From Candidatus Heimdallarchaeota archaeon (lineage in GTDB: Archaea; Asgardarchaeota; Heimdallarchaeia; Heimdallarchaeales; Heimdallarchaeaceae): DNA of 64,000 bases. The position numbers and the translations under genes were made by a program. Below are positions 1 through 9,585 of the stretch, one piece after another; position 1 is the first letter of the stretch, and every line of letters begins with the position of its first letter. The DNA is taken from the NCBI GenBank assembly GCA_016840095.1, contig JAEOSZ010000011.1:1-64000 (forward strand), in the 5' to 3' direction. Under the pieces are notes generated by a model. The model searched no databases. It saw only the letters and a list, made by a program, of their open reading frames with translations, and was not told where the DNA came from.

Positions 1-42
1 GTGGCTAGGAGGGCTCTTAGTGTGAAAAATTGTCCTATGTGA
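1..42 (+). CDS. Possible 3' end of a truncated gene
   Basis: Frame 1 is open from the window edge to a TGA at 40-42, while the other two plus frames close within about 25 bases. It would encode a 13-residue tail ending ...SVKNCPM. A T-rich tract follows, and the next gene is convergent, as expected for a plus-strand gene ending here. Thirteen codons are too few to identify it; an open frame this short can occur by chance. Confidence 0.3.
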   Translation: MARRALSVKNCPM

Positions 43-111
43 AAGAATTTTATATTTTTCATAAACATCGTTCTCTCTTTTTTATTGTAAAGCTACTTAC
101 CAAGTATTAAG

Positions 112-131
112 TATTATGTAAAAAAAAAGAT
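112..131 (-). terminator. Oligo-T terminator (minus strand)
   Basis: An A-rich stretch on the plus strand gives a run of nine T on the minus strand, directly downstream of the stop of the membrane protein gene ending at 153. U-rich tracts are the usual archaeal termination signal. No hairpin is visible. Confidence 0.4.
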
Positions 132-152
132 TGTGTTGGTGTTAACTAGAAA

Positions 153-527
153 TTATCTCTTGTCACCAACCGACATTAATGTCGTACCTATATAAGAAAC
201 CAACCCTGAGGCAGCTGCAATAATAATAACCCAAATTCCACCAATTTCTATATTTAATGCAGGGTTGCTACTTTGCCATACTCCGAGAAAAACAGTTAGT
301 AAGATTAGAGCTGCTAACATAAATCCTGTTAGAGTCAAATAGGCATTTTTTTCTTGTTCTTTGAAGGATGCCGAAACTGATCCCAGAGAGAAACCACCAA
401 TTATCCCTATTCCAAGGTAAAACAGAAACCACCAATATCTGTCTGTTAGTTGTACAATTGAAATTATCACACCGAAAATTCCTATAGCTGTTAAAGCTCC
501 ACCTATGAATGATGCTGGACGAGGCAT
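153..527 (-). CDS. Small four-helix membrane protein, unknown function
   Basis: This is a 124-residue protein starting at ATG. Hydrophobic segments at about residues 7-28, 32-52, 65-85 and 97-118 predict four membrane helices, with a short charged loop (SFKEQEK) in the middle and a basic C-terminus. I recognise no family. It lies 53 bases downstream of another four-helix membrane protein on the same strand and is probably co-transcribed with it. It could be a membrane accessory subunit, but nothing in the sequence gives a biochemical role. Confidence 0.7.
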   Translation of the reverse strand: MPRPASFIGGALTAIGIFGVIISIVQLTDRYWWFLFYLGIGIIGGFSLGSVSASFKEQEKNAYLTLTGFMLAALILLTVFLGVWQSSNPALNIEIGGIWVIIIAAASGLVSYIGTTLMSVGDKR

Positions 528-580
528 AATATCATCTCTATTATTTCTAACACCTTGCTTTCTATATTAATATTTCTAAA

Positions 581-976
581 TTATGTCAAGAATACTATGA
601 AAGTTGGTATAATAAAAAGTAAATCGGTTATAATGAACATACCTAGCATAATTGTTGAAACATGCACTATTCGTTTACCTTGCGGATATATAATCTGGAA
701 AATCACTCTAGCAGTCCAAAGGATTGACATCATGATTAGTACAATTTGAATTACAATAACAGTAGTCCATAACATGCTAGTTACAATTAATGTCAAAGAT
801 CCTAGCAGTAGTAATGAAAGAGCAAAAAAGAAATTAGAAGCTTTAATTGTATTCTTAAGATCTTCAGAAATTTCTGGCGTATAACTGAACCATCGATATC
901 TCCAAGGAACTATAAAGTGCCAAACAGCAAAACTAATTGTAATAACACTTCCAATCAATATAGGTACTTTAATCAT
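581..976 (-). CDS. Small four-helix membrane protein, unknown function
   Basis: This is a 131-residue protein with four predicted membrane helices, at about residues 4-24, 47-66, 70-92 and 106-130. The first loop holds an FIVPWRYRWF stretch and acidic residues. The ATG follows a GAGGG ribosome-binding site, and a TATA-like element (TTTATA on the minus strand) sits about 30 bases upstream. It is first of a probable two-gene unit with the membrane protein ending at 153. No family is recognised. A plus-strand reading frame across 555-749 is a shadow of this gene. Confidence 0.7.
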   Translation of the reverse strand: MIKVPILIGSVITISFAVWHFIVPWRYRWFSYTPEISEDLKNTIKASNFFFALSLLLLGSLTLIVTSMLWTTVIVIQIVLIMMSILWTARVIFQIIYPQGKRIVHVSTIMLGMFIITDLLFIIPTFIVFLT

Positions 977-1109
977 TATTCCCTCTTTTACGAAGGAGTA
1001 TAAATTAGTTTACAATTCCAAGTGTAATCAAGCATCTCATTAAAAGTGCAATTTCAGAAATAGTTCATTCAATTTTACTCAGGTATAGATTTTTTCAACT
1101 AAACTCTAA

Positions 1110-2123
1110 TTAGTTAGCTAAAGGTCGAACTCTTTCTACCATCTCTCTCTCGAATTTCTCATTTTCTTCATAATTTGGAGAATGTGCAGATTCCTCAAAC
1201 CAAATTAAATCCTTCCTTGGAGCTTTAAGATGGTTGTAAAATTCCTCTACTAGTTCTGAAGGAGTATTATAATCATATCTTCCTGCAAAAAAGCAAATAG
1301 GTACTTCTACTTCTTTTATTGTGTCCATAAAACTAGGCATTTCCATAAGTGGTTTCCACATTTTGCTTAGAGAGAATAAAGCCCCTACTAAGAATCTAAA
1401 TCCATCAAGAAGATTATATTCAGGACTATTGAAATTATACTTAAGTAAGATCCATGACTTTGTGGAATGATAGAACCAACCTCTGAATTTTGTCAGCCAT
1501 CTTCTTTGTACATTAGTATATCTTAAATCCCAAATTTCCTTGTCTTTTATTTTTTCTAGCTGTTTGATAGCCTTCTTGTTCTCTAGTTTCTTAGCTGTAT
1601 CTGTTACAAATTTGTATGAAATTCTTTCTCCCTCAGCAAGATGAACACACTGACCAATTCCTACATATGAATGAAAATGTTCAGGATATTTCTGAACTAA
1701 TGTCATTCCTAAGAAACTTCCCCAAGAATGACCAACTAGAAAGATTTTCTCTTGATTAAAACGTTTTTTAAGGATTTCAATTAGCTCTAAAGCATCATTC
1801 TGATAATGATCGAAAGTGATACTTGATTTCAGAATTCTTAATCTAAATGATTTACCAGCACCTCTTTGATCCCAATGAACTACTGTAAAGTGTTTTTCCA
1901 AATTCTTTTGAAAAAAGTTAGCTAAAGACATTTCTGTACTTCCTGGTCCTCCATGAAGGAATAGTAAAATAGGATTGATTCTATTATGACTTCTTATCAA
2001 TATAAACTGCTTCAATCCTCCAAGTTCTATCTTTTCAAGGGAGGCTATACTCTCTGGTATAACTTTCCCTTGTGAATTTAGTATCTTTTGAGTTCTAGAT
2101 GTAAACCATCTAAATAGGAACAT
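1110..2123 (-). CDS. Alpha/beta-hydrolase, proline iminopeptidase-like (peptidase S33)
   Basis: A 337-residue alpha/beta-hydrolase. The HGGPGS motif near residue 57 is the oxyanion-hole signature of the proline iminopeptidase family. The nucleophile elbow is GHSWGS, followed by a likely acid in GRYDYNTP and a histidine in ESAHSPNYEE near the C-terminus, completing a Ser-Asp-His triad. A helical cap lies between the nucleophile and the acid. There is no signal peptide, so it is cytoplasmic. Members release N-terminal proline or hydrolyse amides and esters; the substrate cannot be told from sequence. A TATA-like AGATATAAG lies upstream, so it probably has its own promoter. Confidence 0.85.
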   Translation of the reverse strand: MFLFRWFTSRTQKILNSQGKVIPESIASLEKIELGGLKQFILIRSHNRINPILLFLHGGPGSTEMSLANFFQKNLEKHFTVVHWDQRGAGKSFRLRILKSSITFDHYQNDALELIEILKKRFNQEKIFLVGHSWGSFLGMTLVQKYPEHFHSYVGIGQCVHLAEGERISYKFVTDTAKKLENKKAIKQLEKIKDKEIWDLRYTNVQRRWLTKFRGWFYHSTKSWILLKYNFNSPEYNLLDGFRFLVGALFSLSKMWKPLMEMPSFMDTIKEVEVPICFFAGRYDYNTPSELVEEFYNHLKAPRKDLIWFEESAHSPNYEENEKFEREMVERVRPLAN

Positions 2124-2334
2124 ATATGCAATTTAATTCAAATATCTTATATCTTTATTTCTCTTAACACAGAGGAAAGTTCCGAAAATTATTTCGTAAG
2201 CTTGAAGCATTATATAAGAAGATACATTCTAGAAAGGTAGGGTATTGTATCTAGACTTCTGTAGAAGACAAAGGTTCATCTTCTGAAAAGGTGGAGTAAA
2301 CAAGAAGGTAGTATTCTTTGCAGTATTCTGAAAA

Positions 2335-3231
2335 CTATTTTTTGACTTCGTTTTTCTTTTTCTTTTTAACTTTCGATCTATCAAAAACTGTTGATAAAGC
2401 CATATCTATATTCTTTATCACATGGAAGATACGACAAGTTCTAACATACAATTTTCTTAGGAATTTAACGAACCTGTTTTGATCTACTATTCCAATTTTA
2501 TAGAAGAGATATTGTTCTCTTTCCATCCCACTAATACAAATCTTTCCCAGAGGATTAGTAATTGTTAACCAACCATTCCAATAATGTCCCCCTTCCTCAC
2601 CAAATCGATTTGCATTGATCAACCATGCATCATAGCTTCTAGCGAGATAACCTGTTCCAAACCATCTTGGATCTTTGTCATCAGCTAAACTGTGAATAAT
2701 TAAATCAAGTTTATTCTTTCTTAGAGCTTTATTTACTCCCTTATTTTGAACTTCATAACAAATAACAGTACCAATCTTGATATCTTTGATGTAATCAACA
2801 GTAACAGGTTTATCTCCAGGATTGAAGAAAGATTCCCTCATCTTAGTTTTTCTATGAACGGAACTAATCTTTCCAGATGGATCAATAAGGACTTGTGAAT
2901 TATAGAATTTATCCCCATCTTTTTCATTTATACCAAAACTCACGAAAATATTATTCTTCACTGCTATTTCAGAAATAATCTCAGATGTCTTTCCTGGAAT
3001 GGTTTCGGCAATTTTGTGGTGATATTCAGCAGTTTTCTTAAAATTGAAAAACCATCCATTGATTGTTTCACCAAATACTATCAGTTCTACAGAAGGATTG
3101 TTCTTTTTAATTTCTTCAATGAACTTGACCATTTTTTGTACGTTCTTATCAGGATCTTCATCACAAATAATTGAGGTAGTTGCTACATTGAGATTTTTAT
3201 TAGCTTTTGAAACTCTATATAATATTTTCAT
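2335..3231 (-). CDS. Carbon-nitrogen hydrolase (nitrilase superfamily amidase)
   Basis: A 298-residue cytoplasmic enzyme with the Glu-Lys-Cys triad of the nitrilase superfamily: Glu55 in VFGETING, Lys in HRKTKMRES and Cys in GTVICYEVQ. A second conserved Glu and the RSYDAWLINANRFGEE block also fit. These enzymes hydrolyse amide or nitrile C-N bonds, for example in omega-amidase, N-carbamoyl amidase or agmatine-product pathways; the substrate is not resolved here. The C-terminus is unusually basic (VKKKKKNEVKK). The upstream GNAT gene ends 56 bases away, so both may be on one transcript. Confidence 0.85.
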   Translation of the reverse strand: MKILYRVSKANKNLNVATTSIICDEDPDKNVQKMVKFIEEIKKNNPSVELIVFGETINGWFFNFKKTAEYHHKIAETIPGKTSEIISEIAVKNNIFVSFGINEKDGDKFYNSQVLIDPSGKISSVHRKTKMRESFFNPGDKPVTVDYIKDIKIGTVICYEVQNKGVNKALRKNKLDLIIHSLADDKDPRWFGTGYLARSYDAWLINANRFGEEGGHYWNGWLTITNPLGKICISGMEREQYLFYKIGIVDQNRFVKFLRKLYVRTCRIFHVIKNIDMALSTVFDRSKVKKKKKNEVKK

Positions 3232-3287
3232 GAAACCACTTCCGATAATTATGTTAAGGACTTAATAAGTTTTGTTAAAACTAGATG

Positions 3288-4331
3288 CTATCTATTCAGG
3301 AATTTTTTGATTGGAATACTGTATATGTTAAATATTTTTCCAATTCTAAATCCCAGGATTTCATCATTGGGAGAGATCTGAAGGCTCTCATCTAATTTCA
3401 GTTCCGATGATTCCCAATGTGTAACCTCAGTTTCTTTGAGCAGTAATACTAGTGATTTGAGTCTCAGAGCATGTTCAGTCTGTTCATCATTGAATTCATC
3501 CAGAGCTCCAATTATAGCTTCATCAGCTACTTTAGGGTTGCTTTTATAAAGGACGTTTTCTGTGATTGCAACTAATGAATTATCTGATTTTTTTCTAACA
3601 AAAAATGTATGCATAAAAATGTTGAATTCTTCTATGAAATATTGCATCCTTCCTCGTAACCGCTCAACAGGAAAAGACTCATGTTCTGAAGAGTCTGTTC
3701 CAATATTCCAGATTACTTCAAGTAGCTTAGCATACTCATTTTCAATTTCATGAAAAGTATCACTATTTGTATAGATTATCTCCAGTTCCTCTTTCTCTAA
3801 TTCTTTAGTTGCTTCTTTCTCCAACTCAAGTATTTCTTCAAAGCTCAATTCACGGATCACTGAAAAATAATGTCTGTTTTCAGATGTTTTCTCTACAAGT
3901 AATTTTTTCTCAAGAATTTTCGAGGAAATACTATCCTTCTCAGCATGCATAGTTATTGTAGTGAGGAAAGCTGGTGTCTCTTCCCTGATTGCATTAAGTA
4001 ATCGTGTTCCACAACCTTTACCTCGTTTATCCTCTTTCACAAAAATTTGAAGAACTCCATTATTCTGATTATATACAGATTCCTTTCTATATTCAAGTCT
4101 TGCATAACCCACTAACTCTGATTGACTCTCTAATTGTTCTAATGCGAGTATGTATATTATTCCAATTTCTTCATCTTCTGGTTGATTGAGAGGTTTAAGA
4201 TAATAGTTAAGATCATGGACTGGCATATCTGAGTATTCCATATGTCTAGCTTTCATCAAGATTGCTAATTCTTTTTTCAGAGTATTTGGAATTTCAAAAT
4301 GAGAGTATGTATTTGTTATGAAATTAGACAT
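3288..4331 (-). CDS. GNAT-family N-acetyltransferase with C-terminal extension
   Basis: A 347-residue protein. Residues about 50-165 form a GNAT fold with the acetyl-CoA pyrophosphate loop in VKEDKRGKGCGTRLL (R/Q-x-x-G-x-G/A type), followed by a helix and a beta-strand. The second half, about residues 175-345, looks like a degenerate second GNAT-like domain without a clear acetyl-CoA motif. It acetylates an amine on an unknown small molecule or protein. The start codon lies 3 bases beyond the stop of the transporter gene upstream, which argues for translational coupling and perhaps a shared substrate. Confidence 0.8.
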   Translation of the reverse strand: MSNFITNTYSHFEIPNTLKKELAILMKARHMEYSDMPVHDLNYYLKPLNQPEDEEIGIIYILALEQLESQSELVGYARLEYRKESVYNQNNGVLQIFVKEDKRGKGCGTRLLNAIREETPAFLTTITMHAEKDSISSKILEKKLLVEKTSENRHYFSVIRELSFEEILELEKEATKELEKEELEIIYTNSDTFHEIENEYAKLLEVIWNIGTDSSEHESFPVERLRGRMQYFIEEFNIFMHTFFVRKKSDNSLVAITENVLYKSNPKVADEAIIGALDEFNDEQTEHALRLKSLVLLLKETEVTHWESSELKLDESLQISPNDEILGFRIGKIFNIYSIPIKKFLNR

Positions 4332-4334
4332 TCA

Positions 4335-5819
4335 CTACAAATCCATTTCTGCAAGTTGAGTTTTAATCTTAGCTACTTTATCCTTATTGAGAGTATTCAA
4401 TCTCCAGAAAACTAGAGCTCCTATCAGAACTAAGATACATGGAATTAATCCAGTATGGAAATTGATTCCCCACAAAGCAATAGGTGTTTGAGCAGCTCCT
4501 TCAGTTGTTGTATCTAAACCTGTTAATTCGTGAATAGCCCAGAATGATAGTGCTTGAACTGCATAAGATAATCTTCCAAAGAAAGCTCTGAAACCTAGAA
4601 ATATACCATCGTTTCTTTTTCCTGTTTTTACTACGATTTCATCTATTGAATCTGCCATTGCAGGTGTCATGATCAACCAGAATCCACCAAAACTCATCCC
4701 CCAAAACACCATAGCAATGATAAATCCTATTTGTGTTCTAAGGAAGATTAGTGGAATGAAACATACTGAAATTGATAAGGCTGCGATGGTAATCATTTTT
4801 TGGTTATCTTTAACTCTCTTAAGGAGATAATACCAAAGAGGAATCGCAATTAGTGCCCCCACTAACATTCCTGCAAATACCAAAGTGGTCTTATCTACAT
4901 CTCCTAAGAAGTATTTACCTACATAATGTATACTTCCCGTCAAAGACATTGTTGCTGCTTGATAAAAGAAGAAGAGCAAAATGAAAGCCACATAATTTCT
5001 GTGAGTAAAAGCTTTTCTTAATTGAGTGAAAAATCCTTCCTTAGGTTCATCTGATTCAACACTCCTCATGTATCTTTCAATCATTTTTGGAGTTTCTTTA
5101 ACACCAGGAATCATTGTAAATATCAAGATAAATCCAGTAATGGAAAATACCCATCCATTTGTTATAAAAGTTGCAGAATGATTAACCACAGATATCGGAA
5201 GAATACTATTCTCAAATAAGAAGGTTGGATATAAAGTCCTAATAATTGGTTCAAAATCACTATAAGTAACAAGAAATGTTGGAAGTAGTGCTCCTGCTGC
5301 TATACCTAGTACACCAATAACAATGGCTATACTTGCTGCTTTATTTCTAATTGAATGACTTCTAAATTTATCAACAAATGTACTTTGATAATTTACTTCC
5401 CAGACAGAATATAGAGTATCATACAAACAGATTGTTAAAACTAACCAAGCAAAGACTGCTCCATCATTTCCTCTGATACCTTGTGGAACAGCAAATACTA
5501 GTACAAAAGAAAATACCCACACTAAAGCACCAAAGATGATCCATGGAAAACGTCTTCCTAGTTTCTTTGAAAGTCTTGTAGGTCTTTCAGTTAGAAATCC
5601 AACTATGGGATCATTAACCGCATTCCAGATTGAATAAATAATTAAAGCAACGGTTACCATCCAAGTTTTTAATCCTAACTCTATCTCAAAATAAAAGAAT
5701 ACTAGTGCTCCAAATGCACCTGTGAAGAATTCTGCAAGAAATTTACCTACTCCATAAGATGACATAACGCCAATTGTGCGTGCAGGAGAGGTTTCTGTTG
5801 AATCGATTTCAGCAGCCAT
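4335..5819 (-). CDS. GPH/MelB-like sugar:cation symporter (MFS)
   Basis: A 494-residue membrane protein with about twelve hydrophobic helices in two halves of six. The first half carries the NDPIVGFLTERPTRLSKKLGRR loop (conserved Asp and basic residues after helix 2) typical of glycoside-pentoside-hexuronide:cation symporters such as MelB. A cytoplasmic loop of about 40 residues separates the halves. The family imports oligosaccharides or hexuronides with Na+ or H+. The gene is followed 3 bases later by a GNAT gene and preceded by an ABC exporter pair, all minus strand. Specificity is not predictable. Confidence 0.85.
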   Translation of the reverse strand: MAAEIDSTETSPARTIGVMSSYGVGKFLAEFFTGAFGALVFFYFEIELGLKTWMVTVALIIYSIWNAVNDPIVGFLTERPTRLSKKLGRRFPWIIFGALVWVFSFVLVFAVPQGIRGNDGAVFAWLVLTICLYDTLYSVWEVNYQSTFVDKFRSHSIRNKAASIAIVIGVLGIAAGALLPTFLVTYSDFEPIIRTLYPTFLFENSILPISVVNHSATFITNGWVFSITGFILIFTMIPGVKETPKMIERYMRSVESDEPKEGFFTQLRKAFTHRNYVAFILLFFFYQAATMSLTGSIHYVGKYFLGDVDKTTLVFAGMLVGALIAIPLWYYLLKRVKDNQKMITIAALSISVCFIPLIFLRTQIGFIIAMVFWGMSFGGFWLIMTPAMADSIDEIVVKTGKRNDGIFLGFRAFFGRLSYAVQALSFWAIHELTGLDTTTEGAAQTPIALWGINFHTGLIPCILVLIGALVFWRLNTLNKDKVAKIKTQLAEMDL

Positions 5820-5872
5820 ATCTCAATGAGAAGGTAGTAATTAAAAAAACTTCTGCAAAAGCATTGAGGGAG

Positions 5873-7750
5873 TTAATCGGTGAAAACTTCACTTATTTCC
5901 GAAATCCATTCTGCAGATTGATGTTTGAAATAAGTCTCATAAAGTTCAGAGTACAATCCCTCTTCATCCATTAAACTCTCATGATTTCCTTCTTCAACAA
6001 TTTTTCCTCCATCTAGAACTATAATTCTATCAGAGTTCTTTATTGTTGTTAGACGATGTGCTATAACTATCGATGTTCTATCAGCAAGAAGCTTATCTAA
6101 TGCTTCTTGAATCTTCCATTCAGTATATGCATCAACTGCTGCTGTTGCCTCATCAAGTATCAAAATTTTCGGATCTATCAATAAAGTTCTCGCAAATGAA
6201 ATCATTTGACGTTGTCCAGCTGATAACCCCCTACCTCTCTCACCTAACTCTGTTTCCAACCCATCAGGTAATGCATCTATAAATTCTTGAGCTGCTACAA
6301 TGTCTATAACTTTCTGTACATCAGATAAACTAGCATCAGGTTTACCATATCGAATGTTATCTAACACTGTTCCACTAAATAAAAATACATCTTGAGATAC
6401 TAATCCAATTTGAGATCTGAGAGAATGAAGGTCATATTCTCTAATATCAACATCATCAATTTTTATTGAACCTTCAAAGATATCATAGAACCTCATCAAT
6501 AATGAAGCAATAGTAGTTTTGCCTGCTCCAGTGTGTCCAACAACAGCTATTGAATCCCCTGATTGAATTTCGAGATTGATATTGTTAAGCACTGGTTCTC
6601 CTGGAACATATTGGTGGTGAACATTTTCAAAGGAAATATTTCCGAATAATTCTTTTATCACCGGATTAGGTGGATTTGTGATTTCCTTCTTAGCATCGAT
6701 TATATTGAAGATTCTCTCCATTGCTGCAAAACCACTTTGGATAACTGAAAACTGAGATGCAACTTGAACAAGAGGATATAAGAATCTATTAAGAAGCAAG
6801 AGAAACAACAAGATAACAGCAGGTGAAGCAAGATCACCAAAAATCAACCAACTTCCATAGAGGGTAATTCCAAAGACACCGATTGTACTAATACCGTCCA
6901 TTAATGGCCAAATACCCATCACAGCAAAAGCTCTTTTCTTTGCATGGAAGAAAGTTGCTTCATTTAGTTTTTTGAATTCCTCTCTAGATTTTCTTTCTCT
7001 ACCAAAAGCTTTGGCAACAGAAATTCCCGCCACACTCTCCTGAACTGCTGCATTAACTTCTCCAATTGCAGCTCTCCATTTCCCAGTTGTTAATCTAGTG
7101 ATTCTTCTAAAAGCTAATGCAACGATGAAAACAAAAGGAGCCATTCCAAGTGTAATGAAGGTCAATCTCCAGTTAACAACAAACATCCAGATAAGAACAG
7201 ATACCATTACAAAGGAGTTAGAAATAAATTGCGAAATAACGCTAATCATCTGACTCAATTCTTGTGAATCGTTGGTAATTCTGCTCATTATCTGACCAGT
7301 AGATCTGGTGTCAAAAAACATCAGATCATGATTCTGCAAACTTATGTAAGTATCTACTTGAATTTGCTTGATAATTTTCTGTGATACCTTCACAACTAAA
7401 ATATTCATAAAAACCTGAACAACCCACAAAACTAAAACCAGAACAACATACCCTATAACAAAGGGTAAAATAGCATTCCATATATTAATCTGGAAACTCC
7501 AAAGGTAAACAATAGACGGAATTATCTCAACAGATTGTGGAAATGGATTCACTCTTTTTGTCAGTATATCGAAAATACTTTGAACCATAGAAGGAGGTAG
7601 TATAGATAATATAGCTGCTACCAAAATCAGTACGATGATAAAGACTAATTGGGCTTTATGTTTTTGTAGAAAGCGCCAAAATCTCTTGAGAAGTTCTATA
7701 TCTGAATATTCTCTGTCATACGATTTCTTGAATTCTTCTTCTTCTGACAC
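5873..7750 (-). CDS. ABC exporter subunit, canonical-ATPase half (TMD-NBD)
   Basis: A 625-residue half-transporter: six membrane helices in residues about 30-330, then a nucleotide-binding domain. Walker A is GHTGAGKTT, the Q-loop is LVSQDVF, Walker B ILILDEATAAVD has the catalytic Glu, and the switch is IAHRL. The signature is LSAGQ instead of LSGGQ. The GTG start overlaps the upstream stop by one base (TAGTG) behind a strong GGAGGG, so the two half-transporters are coupled and almost certainly form a heterodimer. The pair should export lipids, peptides or drugs from the cytoplasm. Confidence 0.9.
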   Translation of the reverse strand: MSEEEEFKKSYDREYSDIELLKRFWRFLQKHKAQLVFIIVLILVAAILSILPPSMVQSIFDILTKRVNPFPQSVEIIPSIVYLWSFQINIWNAILPFVIGYVVLVLVLWVVQVFMNILVVKVSQKIIKQIQVDTYISLQNHDLMFFDTRSTGQIMSRITNDSQELSQMISVISQFISNSFVMVSVLIWMFVVNWRLTFITLGMAPFVFIVALAFRRITRLTTGKWRAAIGEVNAAVQESVAGISVAKAFGRERKSREEFKKLNEATFFHAKKRAFAVMGIWPLMDGISTIGVFGITLYGSWLIFGDLASPAVILLFLLLLNRFLYPLVQVASQFSVIQSGFAAMERIFNIIDAKKEITNPPNPVIKELFGNISFENVHHQYVPGEPVLNNINLEIQSGDSIAVVGHTGAGKTTIASLLMRFYDIFEGSIKIDDVDIREYDLHSLRSQIGLVSQDVFLFSGTVLDNIRYGKPDASLSDVQKVIDIVAAQEFIDALPDGLETELGERGRGLSAGQRQMISFARTLLIDPKILILDEATAAVDAYTEWKIQEALDKLLADRTSIVIAHRLTTIKNSDRIIVLDGGKIVEEGNHESLMDEEGLYSELYETYFKHQSAEWISEISEVFTD

Positions 7751-9504
7751 TAATTTCCCTCCTGATAAGTAATTGGTGGTAGTTCTGAAAACCGCTCAAA
7801 TAATCTTCTATAATCTATATTTCTTAGTATAAGTTCATCGTGAGTCCCACTATCTCTAAGATAACCATCTTTCAGAACAATAATGAGATCAGCATTTTTG
7901 ATAGTGGCTAGTCTGTGAGTGATAATGAAGGTGGTTCGATCTTTTAACACATTAGCGATAGCAGTTTGTATTTTTCTTTCTGTTTCTGCATCTATAGCAG
8001 AGCTAGCATCATCGAGGATTAGAATAGATGGATTAACTAGAAGAGCTCTTGCAATAGCAATACGCTGTTTTTGTCCACCGCTTAGAGTAACTCCTCTTTC
8101 TCCTACTATGGTGGAATATCCTTTATCAAAACTCTCAATGAATTCATGTGCTTGAGCTAGTTTAGCGACCTCAATGATTTCCTCTTTAGTTGCACTTGGT
8201 TTTCCATATGCTATATTGTCTTTGATAGATTTACTAAAAAGAAAAACTTCCTGTTCAATTACACCTATATGGTCTCTCAGATGGGATATTCGCATATCTT
8301 TAATATCAATTTTATCGATGAGGATATTTCCCTCAGTAGGATCATAAAGCCTCATAAGTAATTTTATTAGAGTAGATTTGCCTGAACCAGGATTCCCAAT
8401 TATTGCAACTGTAGACCCTCCTGGTACATCTAAATTAATGTTGTTTAAAGACTTTTTTCGGCTACTTTTACCATTATATGAAAAAGAAACTTTTTCGAAT
8501 CTTATTTCTCCTTCACATGTTCTACAATCTTCTGGAGAAGGTGACTCTTCAAGCTTGATTTTCTTTTCTTTCATTTCATAAACTCTTTTTGCTGCTGCCA
8601 TTCCTATTTGAAATTGTGTTATAGCCCATCCAAACTGCCAAGTTGGCATAACTAAAGTCATCATAAGAAACACAAATGTTATCAATTCTCCAATACCTAG
8701 TCTCCCATTGATAACTTCATATGATCCCCAGACGAAACTTAAAGTTATTAATAGAAAAGTAAGAATTACAGGATAGTATTTTGCACTAATTATTCCCCTT
8801 CGAGTATTAATCTCTCTCAGTTTGTCTGTTTCTCTATCAAATTCTTTGATTTCTGCTTGTTCTTTAACAAATGCTCTGATTACTCTTATTCCTGTAACAC
8901 TTTCCTGTAAACGTGCATTCAAAATACTGTTCTGTTCCATTTGTGCTTGGGATATGGGACGTAAATTCTTATTATAGTCTCGAATTGTTACAATGTAAAT
9001 AGGTAGACCCATAAGCAGTAAAAGAGTCAATTTAGGGTTAATCCATATCATTAAAGATACCGAGAAAATAAGTGTAAATGTACCTTCAAATAGGAACTTT
9101 ATACCTGGGGATATGAAGATGTTCATCTGTCTGGTGTCATAAGTTGCTCTGGCCATAACATCCCCAATTCTTACTCTATCGTGAAATTCTTGACTCTTCT
9201 CAAGCATTCCTTTGTAGAATTCTTCAGTTACATTTTTTGTTATTTTATGAGCAAGTATTTCATTTGCATAACTTTGAGTAAAATCAGCTGTAGCTCGAAT
9301 TATTCCCGCTCCAGCTATGAAAAGAGAAGCACTTACAATTACTTTAAATGAACTGTTTTCTTTTGCTAGTTCAGTAAAAATATCTCCTATAAATAATGGA
9401 GTGATAGACACAGTTCCGATGAATACTATCAGAAAAATAAGCAAAATAATTGATAGTAACCTCTCCTTCAGTATATGTTTGAAGAACCAGCGTCTATGTC
9501 CCAT
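7750..9504 (-). CDS. ABC exporter subunit, degenerate-ATPase half (TMD-NBD)
   Basis: A half-transporter of 584 residues, with six membrane helices then a nucleotide-binding domain. Walker A is GNPGSGKST and the signature is canonical (LSGGQ), but Walker B reads ILILDDASSAID, with Asp in place of the catalytic Glu. This complements the partner encoded immediately downstream: together they give one competent and one degenerate ATP site, as in known heterodimeric exporters (TM287/288, BmrCD types). I place the start at the ATG at 9504 because GAGG sits 8 bases upstream; an in-frame upstream codon would add 14 residues. Confidence 0.9.
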   Translation of the reverse strand: MGHRRWFFKHILKERLLSIILLIFLIVFIGTVSITPLFIGDIFTELAKENSSFKVIVSASLFIAGAGIIRATADFTQSYANEILAHKITKNVTEEFYKGMLEKSQEFHDRVRIGDVMARATYDTRQMNIFISPGIKFLFEGTFTLIFSVSLMIWINPKLTLLLLMGLPIYIVTIRDYNKNLRPISQAQMEQNSILNARLQESVTGIRVIRAFVKEQAEIKEFDRETDKLREINTRRGIISAKYYPVILTFLLITLSFVWGSYEVINGRLGIGELITFVFLMMTLVMPTWQFGWAITQFQIGMAAAKRVYEMKEKKIKLEESPSPEDCRTCEGEIRFEKVSFSYNGKSSRKKSLNNINLDVPGGSTVAIIGNPGSGKSTLIKLLMRLYDPTEGNILIDKIDIKDMRISHLRDHIGVIEQEVFLFSKSIKDNIAYGKPSATKEEIIEVAKLAQAHEFIESFDKGYSTIVGERGVTLSGGQKQRIAIARALLVNPSILILDDASSAIDAETERKIQTAIANVLKDRTTFIITHRLATIKNADLIIVLKDGYLRDSGTHDELILRNIDYRRLFERFSELPPITYQEGN

Positions 9505-9585
9505 GATATTTCCTCGTTTAATAATTAATTGTAACAAAAAGAACAAATGTAATTTAATAGCTTTATGATTCGACGTTTTTCGAAA

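Noticed and set aside
555..749. 64-residue frame on the plus strand
   Set aside because: It lies antisense within the membrane protein gene at 581-976, has no ribosome-binding site and poor protein-like composition; a shadow frame.
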